A stretch of DNA of 64,000 bases from Pseudolabrys sp. (GTDB taxonomy: Bacteria > Pseudomonadota > Alphaproteobacteria > Rhizobiales > Xanthobacteraceae). Under the pieces are notes generated by a model that was not told the DNA's origin, ran no database searches, and worked only from the letters and a program-made list of their open reading frames with translations. Both the position numbers and the translations under genes were made by a program. Where the stretch lies: positions 62,001-126,000 of the forward strand of contig JAFIGS010000034.1 in assembly GCA_017849615.1 (NCBI GenBank), read 5' to 3'. This document shows positions 20,998 through 33,739 of this stretch, piece after piece (within the stretch, counting starts at the first letter, position 1; each line of letters opens with the position of its first letter).

Positions 20998-23541
20998 TCA
21001 GATCTCGCGGGAGGTCACCGGCATGACGGTGACGATCGTCTCCGGCATATACGGCTTCTGCACGATCGGCGCATCTTTTAGTTCAGGGGGCAGCGAAGCG
21101 CCTTCGCCGTAACCGGTGGCGAATGCGAAGGGCACTTTCATCTCGCGCAGCCGCATGGCGACGGGAATGCTGTTCTCGAAGCCCAGATTGATGTCGAGCA
21201 GCGCGAAGTCGATCCTGCCGCCGTCGAGAATCTTCATCGCCTCGCTCACCGTGCCCGCCAGCTCGACGCGCCTGGCGCCGAGCCGCGTCATGATCTGCTC
21301 GGCATCCATGGCGATGATGAGATTGTCCTCGAGCACCATGACGTTGCCCGAGAACATGGTCTTGTCGTCCTTGACCGGACGGGCGTGGCGCGCATCGCCG
21401 GCGCGGCGAACGGGCGTAACGAAGCGCGCCGGGATGACGAGGCGAACGCGCAGGCCGAGCAACTCGTAATGGATTTCGGATTCGCCGGCGAGGTCGTAGG
21501 GGATCGAGCGCTCGATGATGGTGGTGCCGAAGCCGCGCCGCGTCGGCGGCGTCACCGGCGGGCCGCCGCTCTCCTGCCAGGAGATGATGAGCTGGCCGGC
21601 GTCGCCCAGCTGCCAGGTGATGTTGACGACGCCCGAAGAGTCGCACAGCGCGCCGTATTTCGCCGAGTTGGTGACGAGTTCGTGGACCACGAGCGCCAGT
21701 GTCGAGAAGGCCTCCGGTTCGAGCGCGACGTCCGGGCCCTTGTCGATGACGCGTTCGGCCTTGCCGCCGAGATAGGCGGCGGTTTCCTCGGCGACCAGCG
21801 TGCGCACGCTGCCGGGGCCCCAGTTGGTCTTGGTGATGAGGTCGTGCGCGCGCGCCAGCGCCTGGATGCGGCCGCCGACCACGGAGGCGAATTCCTCGGC
21901 CGTCATCGTCGAGTTCTTGCCCTGATTGATCAGGCTGCGGATGAGACTGAGGATGTTGCGGACGCGGTGGTTGAGCTCGGCGATCAGCAGCTCCTGGCGC
22001 TCCTGCGCGCTCTTGCGCTCCTTCTCGGCGGCGTCGGTGAGGCGGAAGATCACTTCCAGCAGCGTCATGCGCAGGGAAGAGGCGATGCGCAGATCGGATT
22101 CGCTCCAGTGCGCCGATTGCCCGCGCACGACCTGCCGCCACAGTTCGAAGCTCTTGCGCGGCGTCAGGCGGTCGCCGAGCGGACCGGCGGTCACCGGCTT
22201 GTTCGGATCGCCGGCCCAGTGCACCGAGCGCGCCATCTCGTTGCGGAAGAACACCAGATAATCCGGCGCGGCGCGCGACACCGGAATGGCGAGCACGCCG
22301 GCGGCGTTGTCGACCAGCGTGCCGGCATTGGCGATGACATTGCCGACGTCGTTGGTGGCGAAGACGTCCTGCAGGTTCATGTTGCGCAGGTGGCGGACCA
22401 GCCGTTCGAAGTCGGCGACGGTCGGCGTCGAGCCGCTCAATGTCGCCTTGCCGTCGAGCCAGACGCCGACGCCGTCGCAGGAGATCGTGTCCTGCAGTTC
22501 GCCGAGGAAATTGCGCAAGGTCTCCGGCCCGGGTTTGCCGGCGGCGAGCTGCGCCATCATCTTGTTGTGCAGCTCGCGGGCGCGCGACTCGTAGGCGGTA
22601 TCGCGTTCGCGCTCGCGGCTCTCCAGCACCCAGGAGAACATCTGCCCGAACAATTCGGCCGCGGTACGCCGCTCGAACGAAATGCGGCGCGGCGAATAGT
22701 GGTGGCAGGCGAACAGCCCCCACAGCCGGCCTTCGTGCACGATCGAAATCGACAGCGAGGCGCGTACGCCCATGTTGCGCAGATACTCGACATGGATCGG
22801 CGACACCGCGCGGGTCACGCTCATCGACAGGTCGAGCGGCTTGCCGTCGAGAATGTCCGGTTCGATCGGCGACGGTTTGTCGTCGATGTCGGAAATGATG
22901 CGCAGCCAGTTGCGCAGATAAAGGATGCGCGCCTGCTTGGGGATATCGGACGCGGGGTAGTGCAGCCCGAGAAACGATTCGAGACCAGGCTCGGCCGCCT
23001 CGGCGATCACTTCGCCGGCGCCGTCGGGCGCGAAGCGATAGACCATCACCCGGTCGAAGCCGGTCAGCCATTTGATCTGCCGCGCCGCGGTCTGGCAGAA
23101 CGTGTCGAAGCTATGGGTGTTGCGCAGGCGCTCCAGCATGGCGCGCACGACCTCGCCCGAGTTCAGGGTGCTGTCGGTCTCGCTCGGCTCACCTTCGAGA
23201 ATGAGATGATCACCCGAGCGATGCAGCGCGAGATCGAAGAGCGGCAGGTCGTCCCGCAGCCGGACCGCGAACAGGCGCTCGACCGAATCCGGATCCTGCG
23301 CCGACAGGCGCTTGTCGCGGATCTGCGCGATCGCATCGTGGCCGACGATGTCTCCCAGCGGGCTGCCGACAATGTCGCCGCGCTTGAGAAAGTCGCCGGC
23401 ATTCGTCGAACTGGCGACGACGGTGAGATCGCCGCGCATCGCGAGCAGGAATCCGAACGACTGAATGCGTCCGGGAATGTGAATCGGCTCGCGATCGCAA
23501 CTGGTGAGGTCGACCTTGGACGTCGCGGGAGATGTCGTCAT
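20998..23541 (-). CDS. Bacteriophytochrome, HWE histidine kinase with C-terminal receiver
   Basis: A red/far-red photoreceptor kinase of 847 residues. Domain order is PAS (about 10-120, with biliverdin-binding C15 in DLTSCDREPIHIPG), GAF (about 140-310, with PASDIP and CHHYSPRRI), PHY (about 325-500), HWE-type kinase (phosphoacceptor in ELNHRVRNILS, N-box HELVTNSAKYG, WQE motif) and a C-terminal receiver domain (ALLDINLG). The usual IQPHG after the PAS loop reads IQSFG. The fused receiver makes it a hybrid kinase. Its start overlaps the heme oxygenase stop (ATGA), so chromophore enzyme and apoprotein are coupled. No partner response regulator lies beside it. Confidence 0.93.
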   Translation of the reverse strand: MTTSPATSKVDLTSCDREPIHIPGRIQSFGFLLAMRGDLTVVASSTNAGDFLKRGDIVGSPLGDIVGHDAIAQIRDKRLSAQDPDSVERLFAVRLRDDLPLFDLALHRSGDHLILEGEPSETDSTLNSGEVVRAMLERLRNTHSFDTFCQTAARQIKWLTGFDRVMVYRFAPDGAGEVIAEAAEPGLESFLGLHYPASDIPKQARILYLRNWLRIISDIDDKPSPIEPDILDGKPLDLSMSVTRAVSPIHVEYLRNMGVRASLSISIVHEGRLWGLFACHHYSPRRISFERRTAAELFGQMFSWVLESRERERDTAYESRARELHNKMMAQLAAGKPGPETLRNFLGELQDTISCDGVGVWLDGKATLSGSTPTVADFERLVRHLRNMNLQDVFATNDVGNVIANAGTLVDNAAGVLAIPVSRAAPDYLVFFRNEMARSVHWAGDPNKPVTAGPLGDRLTPRKSFELWRQVVRGQSAHWSESDLRIASSLRMTLLEVIFRLTDAAEKERKSAQERQELLIAELNHRVRNILSLIRSLINQGKNSTMTAEEFASVVGGRIQALARAHDLITKTNWGPGSVRTLVAEETAAYLGGKAERVIDKGPDVALEPEAFSTLALVVHELVTNSAKYGALCDSSGVVNITWQLGDAGQLIISWQESGGPPVTPPTRRGFGTTIIERSIPYDLAGESEIHYELLGLRVRLVIPARFVTPVRRAGDARHARPVKDDKTMFSGNVMVLEDNLIIAMDAEQIMTRLGARRVELAGTVSEAMKILDGGRIDFALLDINLGFENSIPVAMRLREMKVPFAFATGYGEGASLPPELKDAPIVQKPYMPETIVTVMPVTSREI

Positions 23542-24143
23542 CAGGCACCCGCTCCGGCGAGCGCCGGCGCATGACGCTGCTGCGACCGGAGGAAAAGATC
23601 GAACGTCGCGCGTGCGCCCGCGGCGGCTTCATCGGCGGCCGCCGGATCGATGACGTTGCGCTCAAGTATCTCAAGAAAGCTCGGCCAGAGCTTCTGGCCG
23701 GCGCCGTGCGTGAGGAAGCGCATATTGTCCCGTACCGCCCGGTCCGGGCTGGCGGCCACCTCACGTGAAAGATATTGCGCGCCGAGGCGCGATCCCTCGA
23801 GCACATAGGCGACGCCGAGGAGCAGCGGCGCGCTCGCCCGGTCTGATATCGAGACGGCGTCGTCAGCCAGCATTTCGGTATTGAGCCCCGCCAGATCCGA
23901 CGCCACGGCTTCGCTGCGCCGCCGCGCCGGCCAGTCCGGCAATACGCGGGCAATGCCCTGCTGCGTCAGCCAGTTTTCCAGCGGCCGCAGCACAGCCGCC
24001 TGAGCTGTCAAAAAGCTTTTGTAATCGTTGCGGTTTTTCAGATCGAGCGCGCCAAAGCCGTGATCGAGACTGTGGTGCTGAGCCTCGGTCGCGGCCTTCA
24101 GAATGAGGCGGGCATTACCGGTCGTGCGGGCAGGAGAAATCAT
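23541..24143 (-). CDS. bphO: Biliverdin-forming heme oxygenase
   Basis: Heme oxygenase of about 200 residues. It opens heme to biliverdin, the chromophore of the phytochrome encoded immediately downstream. Visible features are the proximal-histidine region EAQHHSLDHGFG near residues 18-29 and the distal helix YVLEGSRLGAQYL near 112, which contains the family's flexible Gly-containing stretch. I chose ATG 24143; an in-frame TTG at 24194 would add 17 residues. The stop overlaps the bacteriophytochrome ATG by one base as ATGA. Confidence 0.88.
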   Translation of the reverse strand: MISPARTTGNARLILKAATEAQHHSLDHGFGALDLKNRNDYKSFLTAQAAVLRPLENWLTQQGIARVLPDWPARRRSEAVASDLAGLNTEMLADDAVSISDRASAPLLLGVAYVLEGSRLGAQYLSREVAASPDRAVRDNMRFLTHGAGQKLWPSFLEILERNVIDPAAADEAAAGARATFDLFLRSQQRHAPALAGAGA

Positions 24144-24263
24144 TACGAGGGCCGTGACAGAAACTGGGGCAGGGCGGGGCAGGGTAAGTTCCAACGCCCG
24201 GAACAGCGGTTTGGTTGCGTCGATTTGCCCCCAAGCCAGGTATGATGATTGTCACGGCCAACC

Positions 24264-24277
24264 GGTGTGCGCACACC
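24264..24277. promoter_or_regulatory. Perfect 14-base palindrome between bphO and atpH
   Basis: GGTGTGC-GCACACC is a perfect dyad in the divergent region between the heme oxygenase and ATP synthase genes. About 10 bases downstream, TTGTTG (24284-24289) and TGTTAG (24308-24313), 18 bases apart, could be a weak atpH promoter. The dyad may be a transcription-factor site; no known factor is assigned. Confidence 0.35.
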
Positions 24278-24456
24278 TGCCTCTTGTTGCACCGCCCCCC
24301 ATCGCTGTGTTAGCTACCCCTCGATTTTCAGGGCTCGCCCGCGGCGTTCGCCGGGCAGCCGGGAGATCGGAATTCCCTCTTGAATTCCAGTAGCTTGCGC
24401 CGCCCCTTCAGGCGACGGTGTCGAGCTTGTTTAAAGTCCTAAGAGAGAGCGTGAAC

Positions 24457-26549
<2,093 letters not shown>

Positions 26550-26551
26550 TC

Positions 26552-26582
26552 GCTCCCTAACCCTCCCTCAAAGGGGGGAGGG
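26552..26582. repeat. Short inverted repeat between atpA and atpG
   Basis: CCCTCCC and GGGAGGG arms flank TCAAAGGG-type sequence directly after the atpA stop. A hairpin here may tune the atpA/atpG ratio or mark a REP-like element; no T-tract follows, so it is not a clear terminator. Confidence 0.5.
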
Positions 26583-26617
26583 AATAGGCTCCAGGACTTG
26601 GATAGGCAGAATTAAGA

Positions 26618-27493
26618 ATGGCCTCTCTTAAAGACATGCGCGTTCGCATCGCCGCGACGAAGGCGACGCAGAAGATCACCAAGGCCATGCAGATGGTCGC
26701 GGCCTCCAAGCTGCGCCGGGCGCAGGCGGCGGCCGAAGCCGCGCGGCCCTATGCCGAGCGCATGGATATCGCGCTGGGCAACATCGCCTCCGGCATGGCC
26801 GGCGCCGAGGGCGCGCCGAAGCTGCTGACCGGCACCGGCTCGGACAAGGTGCATCTGCTGATCGTAGCGACCGGCGAGCGCGGCCTGGCCGGCGCGTTCA
26901 ACTCCTCGATCGTGCGTCTGGCGCGCGAGCACATCAGCCGCCTCCAGTCCGAAGGCAAGACGGTCAAGATCCTGACCGTCGGCAAGAAGGGCTACGAGCA
27001 ACTCCGCCGCAACTTCGAGAAGCTGATCGTCGACCGCACCGAACTGCGCGGCGTGCGCACGCTCGGCTACGTCAACGCGTCGCAGATCGCCGAAAAGGTG
27101 ACGGCGATGTTCGAGAAGGGCGAGTTCGACGTCGCCACTCTGTTCTACGCGCAGTTCAAGTCGGTGATCTCGCAGGTGCCGACCGCGCAGCAGATCATTC
27201 CGCCGAAGTTCGATGCTTCGAAGCCGGCGGCGGCGCTCGCGCCCTACGAATACGAACCCGAGGAAGAGGAAATCCTCGGCGACCTGTTGCCGCGCTACGT
27301 GGCGACGCAGATTTTCCGCGCGCTGCTCGAGAACAACGCTTCGTTCTACGGCGCGCAGATGTCGGCGATGGACAACGCGACGCGCAACGCCGGCGACATG
27401 ATCCGCAAGCAGACCATTACCTATAACCGCACGCGCCAGGCCATGATCACGAAAGAGCTCATCGAGATCATCTCCGGCGCCGAAGCGCTCTAA
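26618..27493 (+). CDS. atpG: ATP synthase F1 gamma subunit
   Basis: Gamma subunit, the rotating central shaft of F1, 291 residues. The N-terminal coiled-coil helix has the signature [20 protein letters not shown] followed by [16 protein letters not shown]. The C-terminal helix contains [19 protein letters not shown]. It is third in the operon. Confidence 0.98.
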   Translation: MASLKDMRVRIAATKATQKITKAMQMVAASKLRRAQAAAEAARPYAERMDIALGNIASGMAGAEGAPKLLTGTGSDKVHLLIVATGERGLAGAFNSSIVRLAREHISRLQSEGKTVKILTVGKKGYEQLRRNFEKLIVDRTELRGVRTLGYVNASQIAEKVTAMFEKGEFDVATLFYAQFKSVISQVPTAQQIIPPKFDASKPAAALAPYEYEPEEEEILGDLLPRYVATQIFRALLENNASFYGAQMSAMDNATRNAGDMIRKQTITYNRTRQAMITKELIEIISGAEAL

Positions 27494-27507
27494 GCGCATA
27501 CGAATAG

Positions 27508-28962
<1,455 letters not shown>

Positions 28963-28989
28963 GCAACCCGCTCAAGGTAAGTTAAGTCG

Positions 28990-29397
28990 ATGGCTCTGCA
29001 TTTCGAACTCGTGTCGCCTGAAAAACTCGTCTTCTCCGGCGAGGTGACCCAGGTTGACCTTCCCGGCGCCGAAGGCGACTTCGGCGTGCTGGAAGGGCAC
29101 GCGCCGCTGGTGACGACTTTGCGTCCCGGCATCATGACGGTTTACGCTGGCGGCAATGCGCAGAGGATCGTCGTGCTCGGCGGTTTCGCCGAAGTGTCCG
29201 ACAAGGGCCTGACCGTGCTCGCCGACACCGCCGACGCGGTGAAGGATTTCGACCGCGCCGTCATCGCGGCGCGCATCGCGGAGCTCGAGCAGCAGGCCAC
29301 GAAATTGGAGCAGGGCAACGAGCTCGACAAGATCATTACGCGGCTCGATCACTTCAAGGAAGTCGATCGCCACCTGACCGGCACCGCTGCGCACTGA
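28990..29397 (+). CDS. atpC: ATP synthase F1 epsilon subunit
   Basis: Epsilon subunit, 135 residues, which couples the rotor to the c-ring and can inhibit ATP hydrolysis. The N-terminal beta-sandwich shows [17 protein letters not shown] and [18 protein letters not shown]; the C-terminal part is a helical hairpin. It is the last gene of the operon, followed by a clear terminator. Confidence 0.97.
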   Translation: MALHFELVSPEKLVFSGEVTQVDLPGAEGDFGVLEGHAPLVTTLRPGIMTVYAGGNAQRIVVLGGFAEVSDKGLTVLADTADAVKDFDRAVIAARIAELEQQATKLEQGNELDKIITRLDHFKEVDRHLTGTAAH

Positions 29398-29420
29398 GCG
29401 TGACGCCCGACTGGAATTGA

Positions 29421-29451
29421 AACGCCGCCGGAGTTTCCGGCGGCGTTTTTA
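29421..29451 (+). terminator. Rho-independent terminator of the atp operon
   Basis: AACGCCGCCGG (29421-29431) pairs with CCGGCGGCGTT (29437-29447) around a five-base loop, followed by TTTAT. It lies 24 bases after the atpC stop and is the best-formed terminator in the window. Confidence 0.85.
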
Positions 29452-29460
29452 TTTGCCGAT

Positions 29461-29522
29461 CGTCATGCCCCGCGACGGCGAGGCATCCAGCGCTGGATTG
29501 CCCGCTTTCGCGGGCAATGACG
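29461..29522. repeat. Palindromic repeat pair downstream of atp operon
   Basis: GTCATGCCCCGCGACGGCGAGGCATCCAGC and GCTGGATTGCCCGC-TTTCG-CGGGCAATGACG are two related palindromes arranged head to head. They are of the same type as the elements at 3651, 9403 and 18234. Confidence 0.7.
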
Positions 29523-29529
29523 CCGATCG

Positions 29530-30318
29530 TTAGGCCGAAGCCGCCGCCTGATTCGACGGCTCCAGCGCGCCTTCGACGGTCGCATGCAGATGCGCCACGA
29601 GCTTGTCGTCGAGCTTGAGCCGCGCCGCGAGCAGCGCGAGATAGGCGCGCTCGGAGGGGTTATCAACGTCGATCGCCAGCAGCGACACGGTGTAAAGCTC
29701 GGCGGCCTCTTCCGGCGTGCGCGCGCAGCGCGCCACCGCATCGACGTCGAGCGGCGCGCGCAACTCGTCCATGACGAACACCTTGTCATCGGCGCCGAGA
29801 TTGTTTTCTCTTTGCATCTTGTCCATCTGCGCGAAGATGTTGGCCTGCTCGGCGGCGTCGATATGGCCGTCGGCCTTGGCGGCGGCGATCATGGCGCGCA
29901 GCAGGTTGCGCGCCAGCGACTGCTGGTCGGCTTCCTGGGCCGGATTGAACGGCGTATCGGCCGGCGGCGGCAGCAATGGCGTTTGCGCAACGGCGGCGGG
30001 CGAGGCCCGCTTGCCGGCCTGGTAATTCTGATAGGCGCGATAGGCGAGCGCGCCCGCAACCGCCATGCCGCCATAGCCCAGCGCGCTGCCGGCGAGCTTG
30101 CGGCCGCCCTTGGAACCCAGCAGCAGTCCGGCAAGGCCGCCGGTCAGCGCGCCGCCGCCGAAGCCGCCGAGCATGTTGCCGGCCTGTTGCAGGAGGTCGC
30201 CGCCGCCCTTGCCGCCAAACGGGCCGCCGAAACCTTGTTGATCCTGCCGGCCCTGATTTTGCCCACCCAGGTTCTGGCTGCCCATGAACTGGTCGAGCAG
30301 GCTTTTCGCGTCGAACAT
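29530..30318 (-). CDS. DUF533 / TerB-like protein
   Basis: A 262-residue protein of the DUF533 type. The N-terminal region (about 1-45) is Gly/Gln-rich (QNLGGQNQGRQDQQGFGG), a glycine-rich hydrophobic stretch (about 50-100) contains the likely membrane segment, and the C-terminal TerB-like helical domain (about 130-255) contains MIAAAKADGHIDAAEQ, a calcium-site-like loop common to TerB proteins. The start at 30318 has GAGGGAGAACC upstream; an earlier in-frame start would add 35 unrelated residues. The function of the family is unsettled; it is often a membrane-associated stress protein. Confidence 0.85.
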   Translation of the reverse strand: MFDAKSLLDQFMGSQNLGGQNQGRQDQQGFGGPFGGKGGGDLLQQAGNMLGGFGGGALTGGLAGLLLGSKGGRKLAGSALGYGGMAVAGALAYRAYQNYQAGKRASPAAVAQTPLLPPPADTPFNPAQEADQQSLARNLLRAMIAAAKADGHIDAAEQANIFAQMDKMQRENNLGADDKVFVMDELRAPLDVDAVARCARTPEEAAELYTVSLLAIDVDNPSERAYLALLAARLKLDDKLVAHLHATVEGALEPSNQAAASA

Positions 30319-30419
30319 CGGTTCTCCCTCGGTTAAACCAACCGGGGAGTTAGGAACCGAACCGGGCTTTCGAAGGACATTCGCATGCGGCGTAATGCCC
30401 CGCAGCGGAGGTGAAACCT

Positions 30420-30935
30420 TCACGCCAGAGGTGCGAAGGACTTCACCACTTGCTCGTAGATCGGCCGCTTGAACGGTACCACGAGGTCGGGCAGCGCCTT
30501 CATCTCGACCCAGCGCCAGTCGATGAATTCCGGCTTGTGATGGCCGCCGCCCGGCGAGGTGATGTTGATCTCGCTGTCATTGCCGGTGAAGCGCAGCGCG
30601 TACCATTTTTGCTTCTGGCCGCGATACCGGCCCTTCCAGGCCTCGCCGACGATGTTGCGCGGAATATCGTAAGCGAGCCAGTCGGCGATCTCGTCGAGTT
30701 TCTCGACCGACCTGATGCTGGTCTCTTCATAGAGTTCGCGCAGCGCACCGGCGTAAGGATCTTCGTCCTCGTCGATGCCGCCTTGCGGCATCTGCCAGAC
30801 ATGGGTGGCATCGACGTGCTCGGGCCCGCCTCTGCGGCGGCCGACAAAAACCAGCCCGGCGCGGTTGAGCACCATGATCCCGGCGCAGGGGCGATAGGGC
30901 AGGGTGTCGTAGACGGTCTGAGAGATGTCGGTCAT
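30420..30935 (-). CDS. rppH: RNA 5'-pyrophosphohydrolase RppH (Nudix)
   Basis: Nudix hydrolase of 171 residues that removes pyrophosphate from 5' ends of mRNA, starting RNase E-dependent decay. The Nudix box [20 protein letters not shown] lies at residues 52-71 with catalytic glutamates intact, and the N-terminus [20 protein letters not shown] is typical of RppH. It lies 30 bases downstream of the polysaccharide deacetylase-like gene, as usual in this order, so co-transcription is likely. Confidence 0.93.
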   Translation of the reverse strand: MTDISQTVYDTLPYRPCAGIMVLNRAGLVFVGRRRGGPEHVDATHVWQMPQGGIDEDEDPYAGALRELYEETSIRSVEKLDEIADWLAYDIPRNIVGEAWKGRYRGQKQKWYALRFTGNDSEINITSPGGGHHKPEFIDWRWVEMKALPDLVVPFKRPIYEQVVKSFAPLA

Positions 30936-30965
30936 GCCGCTATATGCCGCTGCCGCCGCGACGGT

Positions 30966-32237
30966 TCAAGACGACTTCGTCTTCGCCACGACCATCGAAA
31001 TCGGTACCAGCACGAAGCCGCGGCTTTCGACCTTGGCCATCCATTCGGCGATGCGGGTGATGGTGCCCGGCTGCGCGCTGGCGATGCCGACGGCGGCGCC
31101 GCCTTCGCGTGCTGCGATCTCGAGCCGCGCCAGCGCCCGCTCGATCTCGACCGGCGTCGGCACGGCGTCGATGACGATATCGGCCTTGGTGAAAGCCATG
31201 TTGCGCGCGGCGGCAAGCTGGCCCGCAACGCTGCGTTGCGAGGCGCCGCCATCGACGAAGATCAAACCGCGCTTGGCGGTCTCGTTCATCGCCGGCGCGA
31301 GCGCCGCTTCGACGGTGAGGAAGCGCGCGCCCATGTAACTCACGACACCGACATAGCCCTGCATGCGGCTCATGAGCCAATGCATCCGGTCGATGTTCTG
31401 CTCCGGCGACAGCGACGTCAGCAGCGTCTGCGGGCCGGGATCGTTGTCGGGATACTCGAACGGCTCCATCGGCACCTGCAACAGGAGCTCGTGGCCTTCG
31501 TCGCGGGCGCGCTCGGCGAGCCGCGCGACATCGACGGCGTAGGGCGCCAGCGCGAAGGTTGCCGTTGCGGGCAGCGCGAAGGCGTCCGCCGTGCCCGACG
31601 CGCTGATGCCCATGCCGGAGAGCACGATGGCGATGCGCGGCCGGTCCTTGACGGCGGGCGGCAACGGCTTGCCCTGCGCGAACGCCACGGACGGCCTCGC
31701 GCCGTCGGGGCCGATTTTTGGAATGACGCCGTAGCGAACCTTCTCGGTCAGCTTGGCGGGGTCGATGTCGGCCTTGACGTCCGGTTTGACGTTAGCGGCA
31801 TTGGCCGCCGGCTTTGCGCCCGGGGTCTTGCTTTCGGCGGGCTTGCCGGCACCGTCCGGCGCGCCACTGCCGGGGATCACGACTTCCTGACGCTTGCCGC
31901 TGGAGCCGTCGATGATGGTGACGGTCTTGGCGCCGTCAGGCGTCTTCGCGGCATCCGGGATTTTGGCGACCGCACCGCCGCCGGGGCCGTCGCGGCGGGC
32001 ATGCTCGCGGCCATCGCCATGGGCGCCGGGATCGCCGGCGGCATCGGATTTGGTGGAGACCACGGCCATCGGCTCGCCGCCGAGCGGGTCGCTGGCGATC
32101 ATCGCCCAGCCGGCCACCACGACGGCGCCGAGCGCCAGCACGGCCGCCAGCATTTGCGGCGTCGGCACCGGCAGCTTCGGCAGGCGGCTCTTGGGTTTGC
32201 TCTGGCCGAGCGGAGCGTTCAGATCATCCGATTCCAC
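30966..32237 (-). CDS. Divergent polysaccharide deacetylase family protein
   Basis: A 423-residue membrane-anchored protein. The cytosolic N-terminus (MESDDLNAPLGQ) and one transmembrane helix (about 28-48) lead to a Pro/Ala/Gly-rich linker (about 50-170), then a deacetylase-like TIM-barrel domain (from PRIAIVLSGMGISASGTADA near 195). This YibQ-type domain lacks the full metal triad of active deacetylases. In this group it sits between ctpA and rppH downstream of envC, which suggests a role in septal peptidoglycan processing. Activity is unproven. Confidence 0.88.
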   Translation of the reverse strand: MESDDLNAPLGQSKPKSRLPKLPVPTPQMLAAVLALGAVVVAGWAMIASDPLGGEPMAVVSTKSDAAGDPGAHGDGREHARRDGPGGGAVAKIPDAAKTPDGAKTVTIIDGSSGKRQEVVIPGSGAPDGAGKPAESKTPGAKPAANAANVKPDVKADIDPAKLTEKVRYGVIPKIGPDGARPSVAFAQGKPLPPAVKDRPRIAIVLSGMGISASGTADAFALPATATFALAPYAVDVARLAERARDEGHELLLQVPMEPFEYPDNDPGPQTLLTSLSPEQNIDRMHWLMSRMQGYVGVVSYMGARFLTVEAALAPAMNETAKRGLIFVDGGASQRSVAGQLAAARNMAFTKADIVIDAVPTPVEIERALARLEIAAREGGAAVGIASAQPGTITRIAEWMAKVESRGFVLVPISMVVAKTKSS

Positions 32238-32349
32238 GGCCCGTATCCTCGCCGGCGGTGCCTTCGCGAATCATCGGCGCAGTCTAACACGCGGTGAAAA
32301 GGCCAAATCTTAACGGCGCGCGGCCGCTTGCCGCCATCTGCCGCCAACG

Positions 32350-32380
32350 AAAAAGGGCGGCCCGGTGGGGGCCGCCCTTT
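32350..32380 (-). terminator. Terminator downstream of ctpA
   Basis: On the minus strand, AAAGGGCGGCC and GGCCGCCCTTT form an 11-base perfect stem followed by TTTCG. It ends 22 bases after the ctpA stop and separates the envC-ctpA transcript from the deacetylase-rppH pair. Confidence 0.75.
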
Positions 32381-32401
32381 GCTTGAACCGGTTGTGCCGG
32401 A

Positions 32402-33739
32402 TCAGTTCGGAACCGCCGCCTTGGCGGTCGGCGGGAACGCCGAATTGACCTGCGCGCCGCGCAACAGATCGACCGCCATCTTGAGCGCCTTGTCGTCCTT
32501 CTCTTCCTTCGGAACGAAGGACTGCGATCCGGTCTGCTCGTTGCCCGGGTCGCCGGTGAGATGGCCGCGCAGCGAGGCTTCGCCCTTGCTGTCGGTGCGG
32601 TTCTTCATGTCTTCCGGCACGTCCTGCAGCACCTCGATATCCGGGGTGATGCCCTTGGCCTGGATCGATCGGCCCGACGGCGTGTAGTAGCGCGCCGTGG
32701 TCAGCCGCAGCGCGCCGTTGCCGGAGCCGAGCGGGATGATGGTCTGCACCGAACCCTTGCCGAAGGAACGCGAGCCGAGCACGGTGGCGCGCTTGTGATC
32801 CTGCAGCGCGCCGGCGACGATTTCCGACGCCGAGGCCGAGCCGCCATTGATCAGCACGATGACCGGCTTGTGGCCGGTGAGATCGCCGCCGCGGGCGTTG
32901 AAGCGCTGGGTTTCCTCGGCATTGCGGCCGCGGGTGGAGACGATTTCGCCCTTGTCGAGGAACGCCGCCGACACCGAGATCGCCTGATCGAGCAGGCCGC
33001 CCGGGTTGTTGCGCAGATCGAGCACGTAGCCCTTGAGCTTGTCGCCGGGCAGCTTCGTCTTGATGTCGGCGATGCCCTTCTTGAGCGCTTCGGTGGTCTG
33101 TTCGTTGAACTGCGACATGCGGATGTAGCCGATGTCCTCGCCCTTCACCTCGGTCTTGACCGGGCGCACGCGAATGATGTCGCGGGTCAGCGTCAGCTCG
33201 ATCGGCTTGTCGGAGCCCTTGCGCATGATGGTGAGGCGGATCTTGGTGTTCACCGGGCCGCGCATCTTCTCGACCGCCTGGTTTAGGGTCAGGCCCTGCA
33301 CCTGATCGTCATCCAGTTTGGTGATGAGATCGTTGGCGAGCACGCCGGCCTTCGAGGCGGGCGTATCGTCGATGGGCGACACGACCTTGATCAGGCCTTC
33401 CTCCATCGTCACTTCGATGCCGAGGCCGCCGAACTCGCCGCGCGTCTGCACCTGCATGTCGCGGAAGCTCTTGGGGTCCATGTAGCTGGAATGCGGATCG
33501 AGATTGGTGAGCATGCCGTTGATGGCATTCTCGATCAGCTTGGTGTCGTCCGGCTTTTCGACGTAGTCGGCGCGGACGCGCTCGAACACGTCGCCGAACA
33601 GGTTGAGCTGCTTGTAGGTATCGGCCACCGCCGCCCGGGCGCTGGAGCCGAAGAAGATGGCTCGCGGCTGCACCGCAACCAGCGTCAGCGCGGCGCCTGC
33701 CGCGGCCCCAAGCAGAATCAGAGAAGTCTTGCGCATCAT
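32402..33739 (-). CDS. ctpA: Carboxy-terminal processing protease, S41 family
   Basis: Periplasmic serine protease of about 445 residues. The N-terminal signal or anchor helix (MMRKTSLILLGAAAGAALTL) is followed by a PDZ domain (about 85-165, EFGGLGIEVTMEEG) and the S41 catalytic domain, with the nucleophile serine in INGGSASASEIVAGAL and the lysine in FGKGSVQT. It trims exported proteins, in some species peptidoglycan hydrolases. The ATG overlaps the stop of the upstream envC-like gene (ATGATG/TGA), so the two are translationally coupled. The second ATG, one codon later, is equally possible. Confidence 0.94.
   Translation of the reverse strand: MMRKTSLILLGAAAGAALTLVAVQPRAIFFGSSARAAVADTYKQLNLFGDVFERVRADYVEKPDDTKLIENAINGMLTNLDPHSSYMDPKSFRDMQVQTRGEFGGLGIEVTMEEGLIKVVSPIDDTPASKAGVLANDLITKLDDDQVQGLTLNQAVEKMRGPVNTKIRLTIMRKGSDKPIELTLTRDIIRVRPVKTEVKGEDIGYIRMSQFNEQTTEALKKGIADIKTKLPGDKLKGYVLDLRNNPGGLLDQAISVSAAFLDKGEIVSTRGRNAEETQRFNARGGDLTGHKPVIVLINGGSASASEIVAGALQDHKRATVLGSRSFGKGSVQTIIPLGSGNGALRLTTARYYTPSGRSIQAKGITPDIEVLQDVPEDMKNRTDSKGEASLRGHLTGDPGNEQTGSQSFVPKEEKDDKALKMAVDLLRGAQVNSAFPPTAKAAVPN

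Noticed and set aside
21083-23071. Long alternative frame within the bacteriophytochrome gene, plus an even longer plus-strand frame over 21385-23574.
   Set aside because: Arg/Ala-rich shadow translations; the phytochrome domains account for the region fully.
30411-32297. Plus-strand open frame of 628 codons over rppH and the deacetylase-like gene.
   Set aside because: Antisense shadow, no recognisable motifs.
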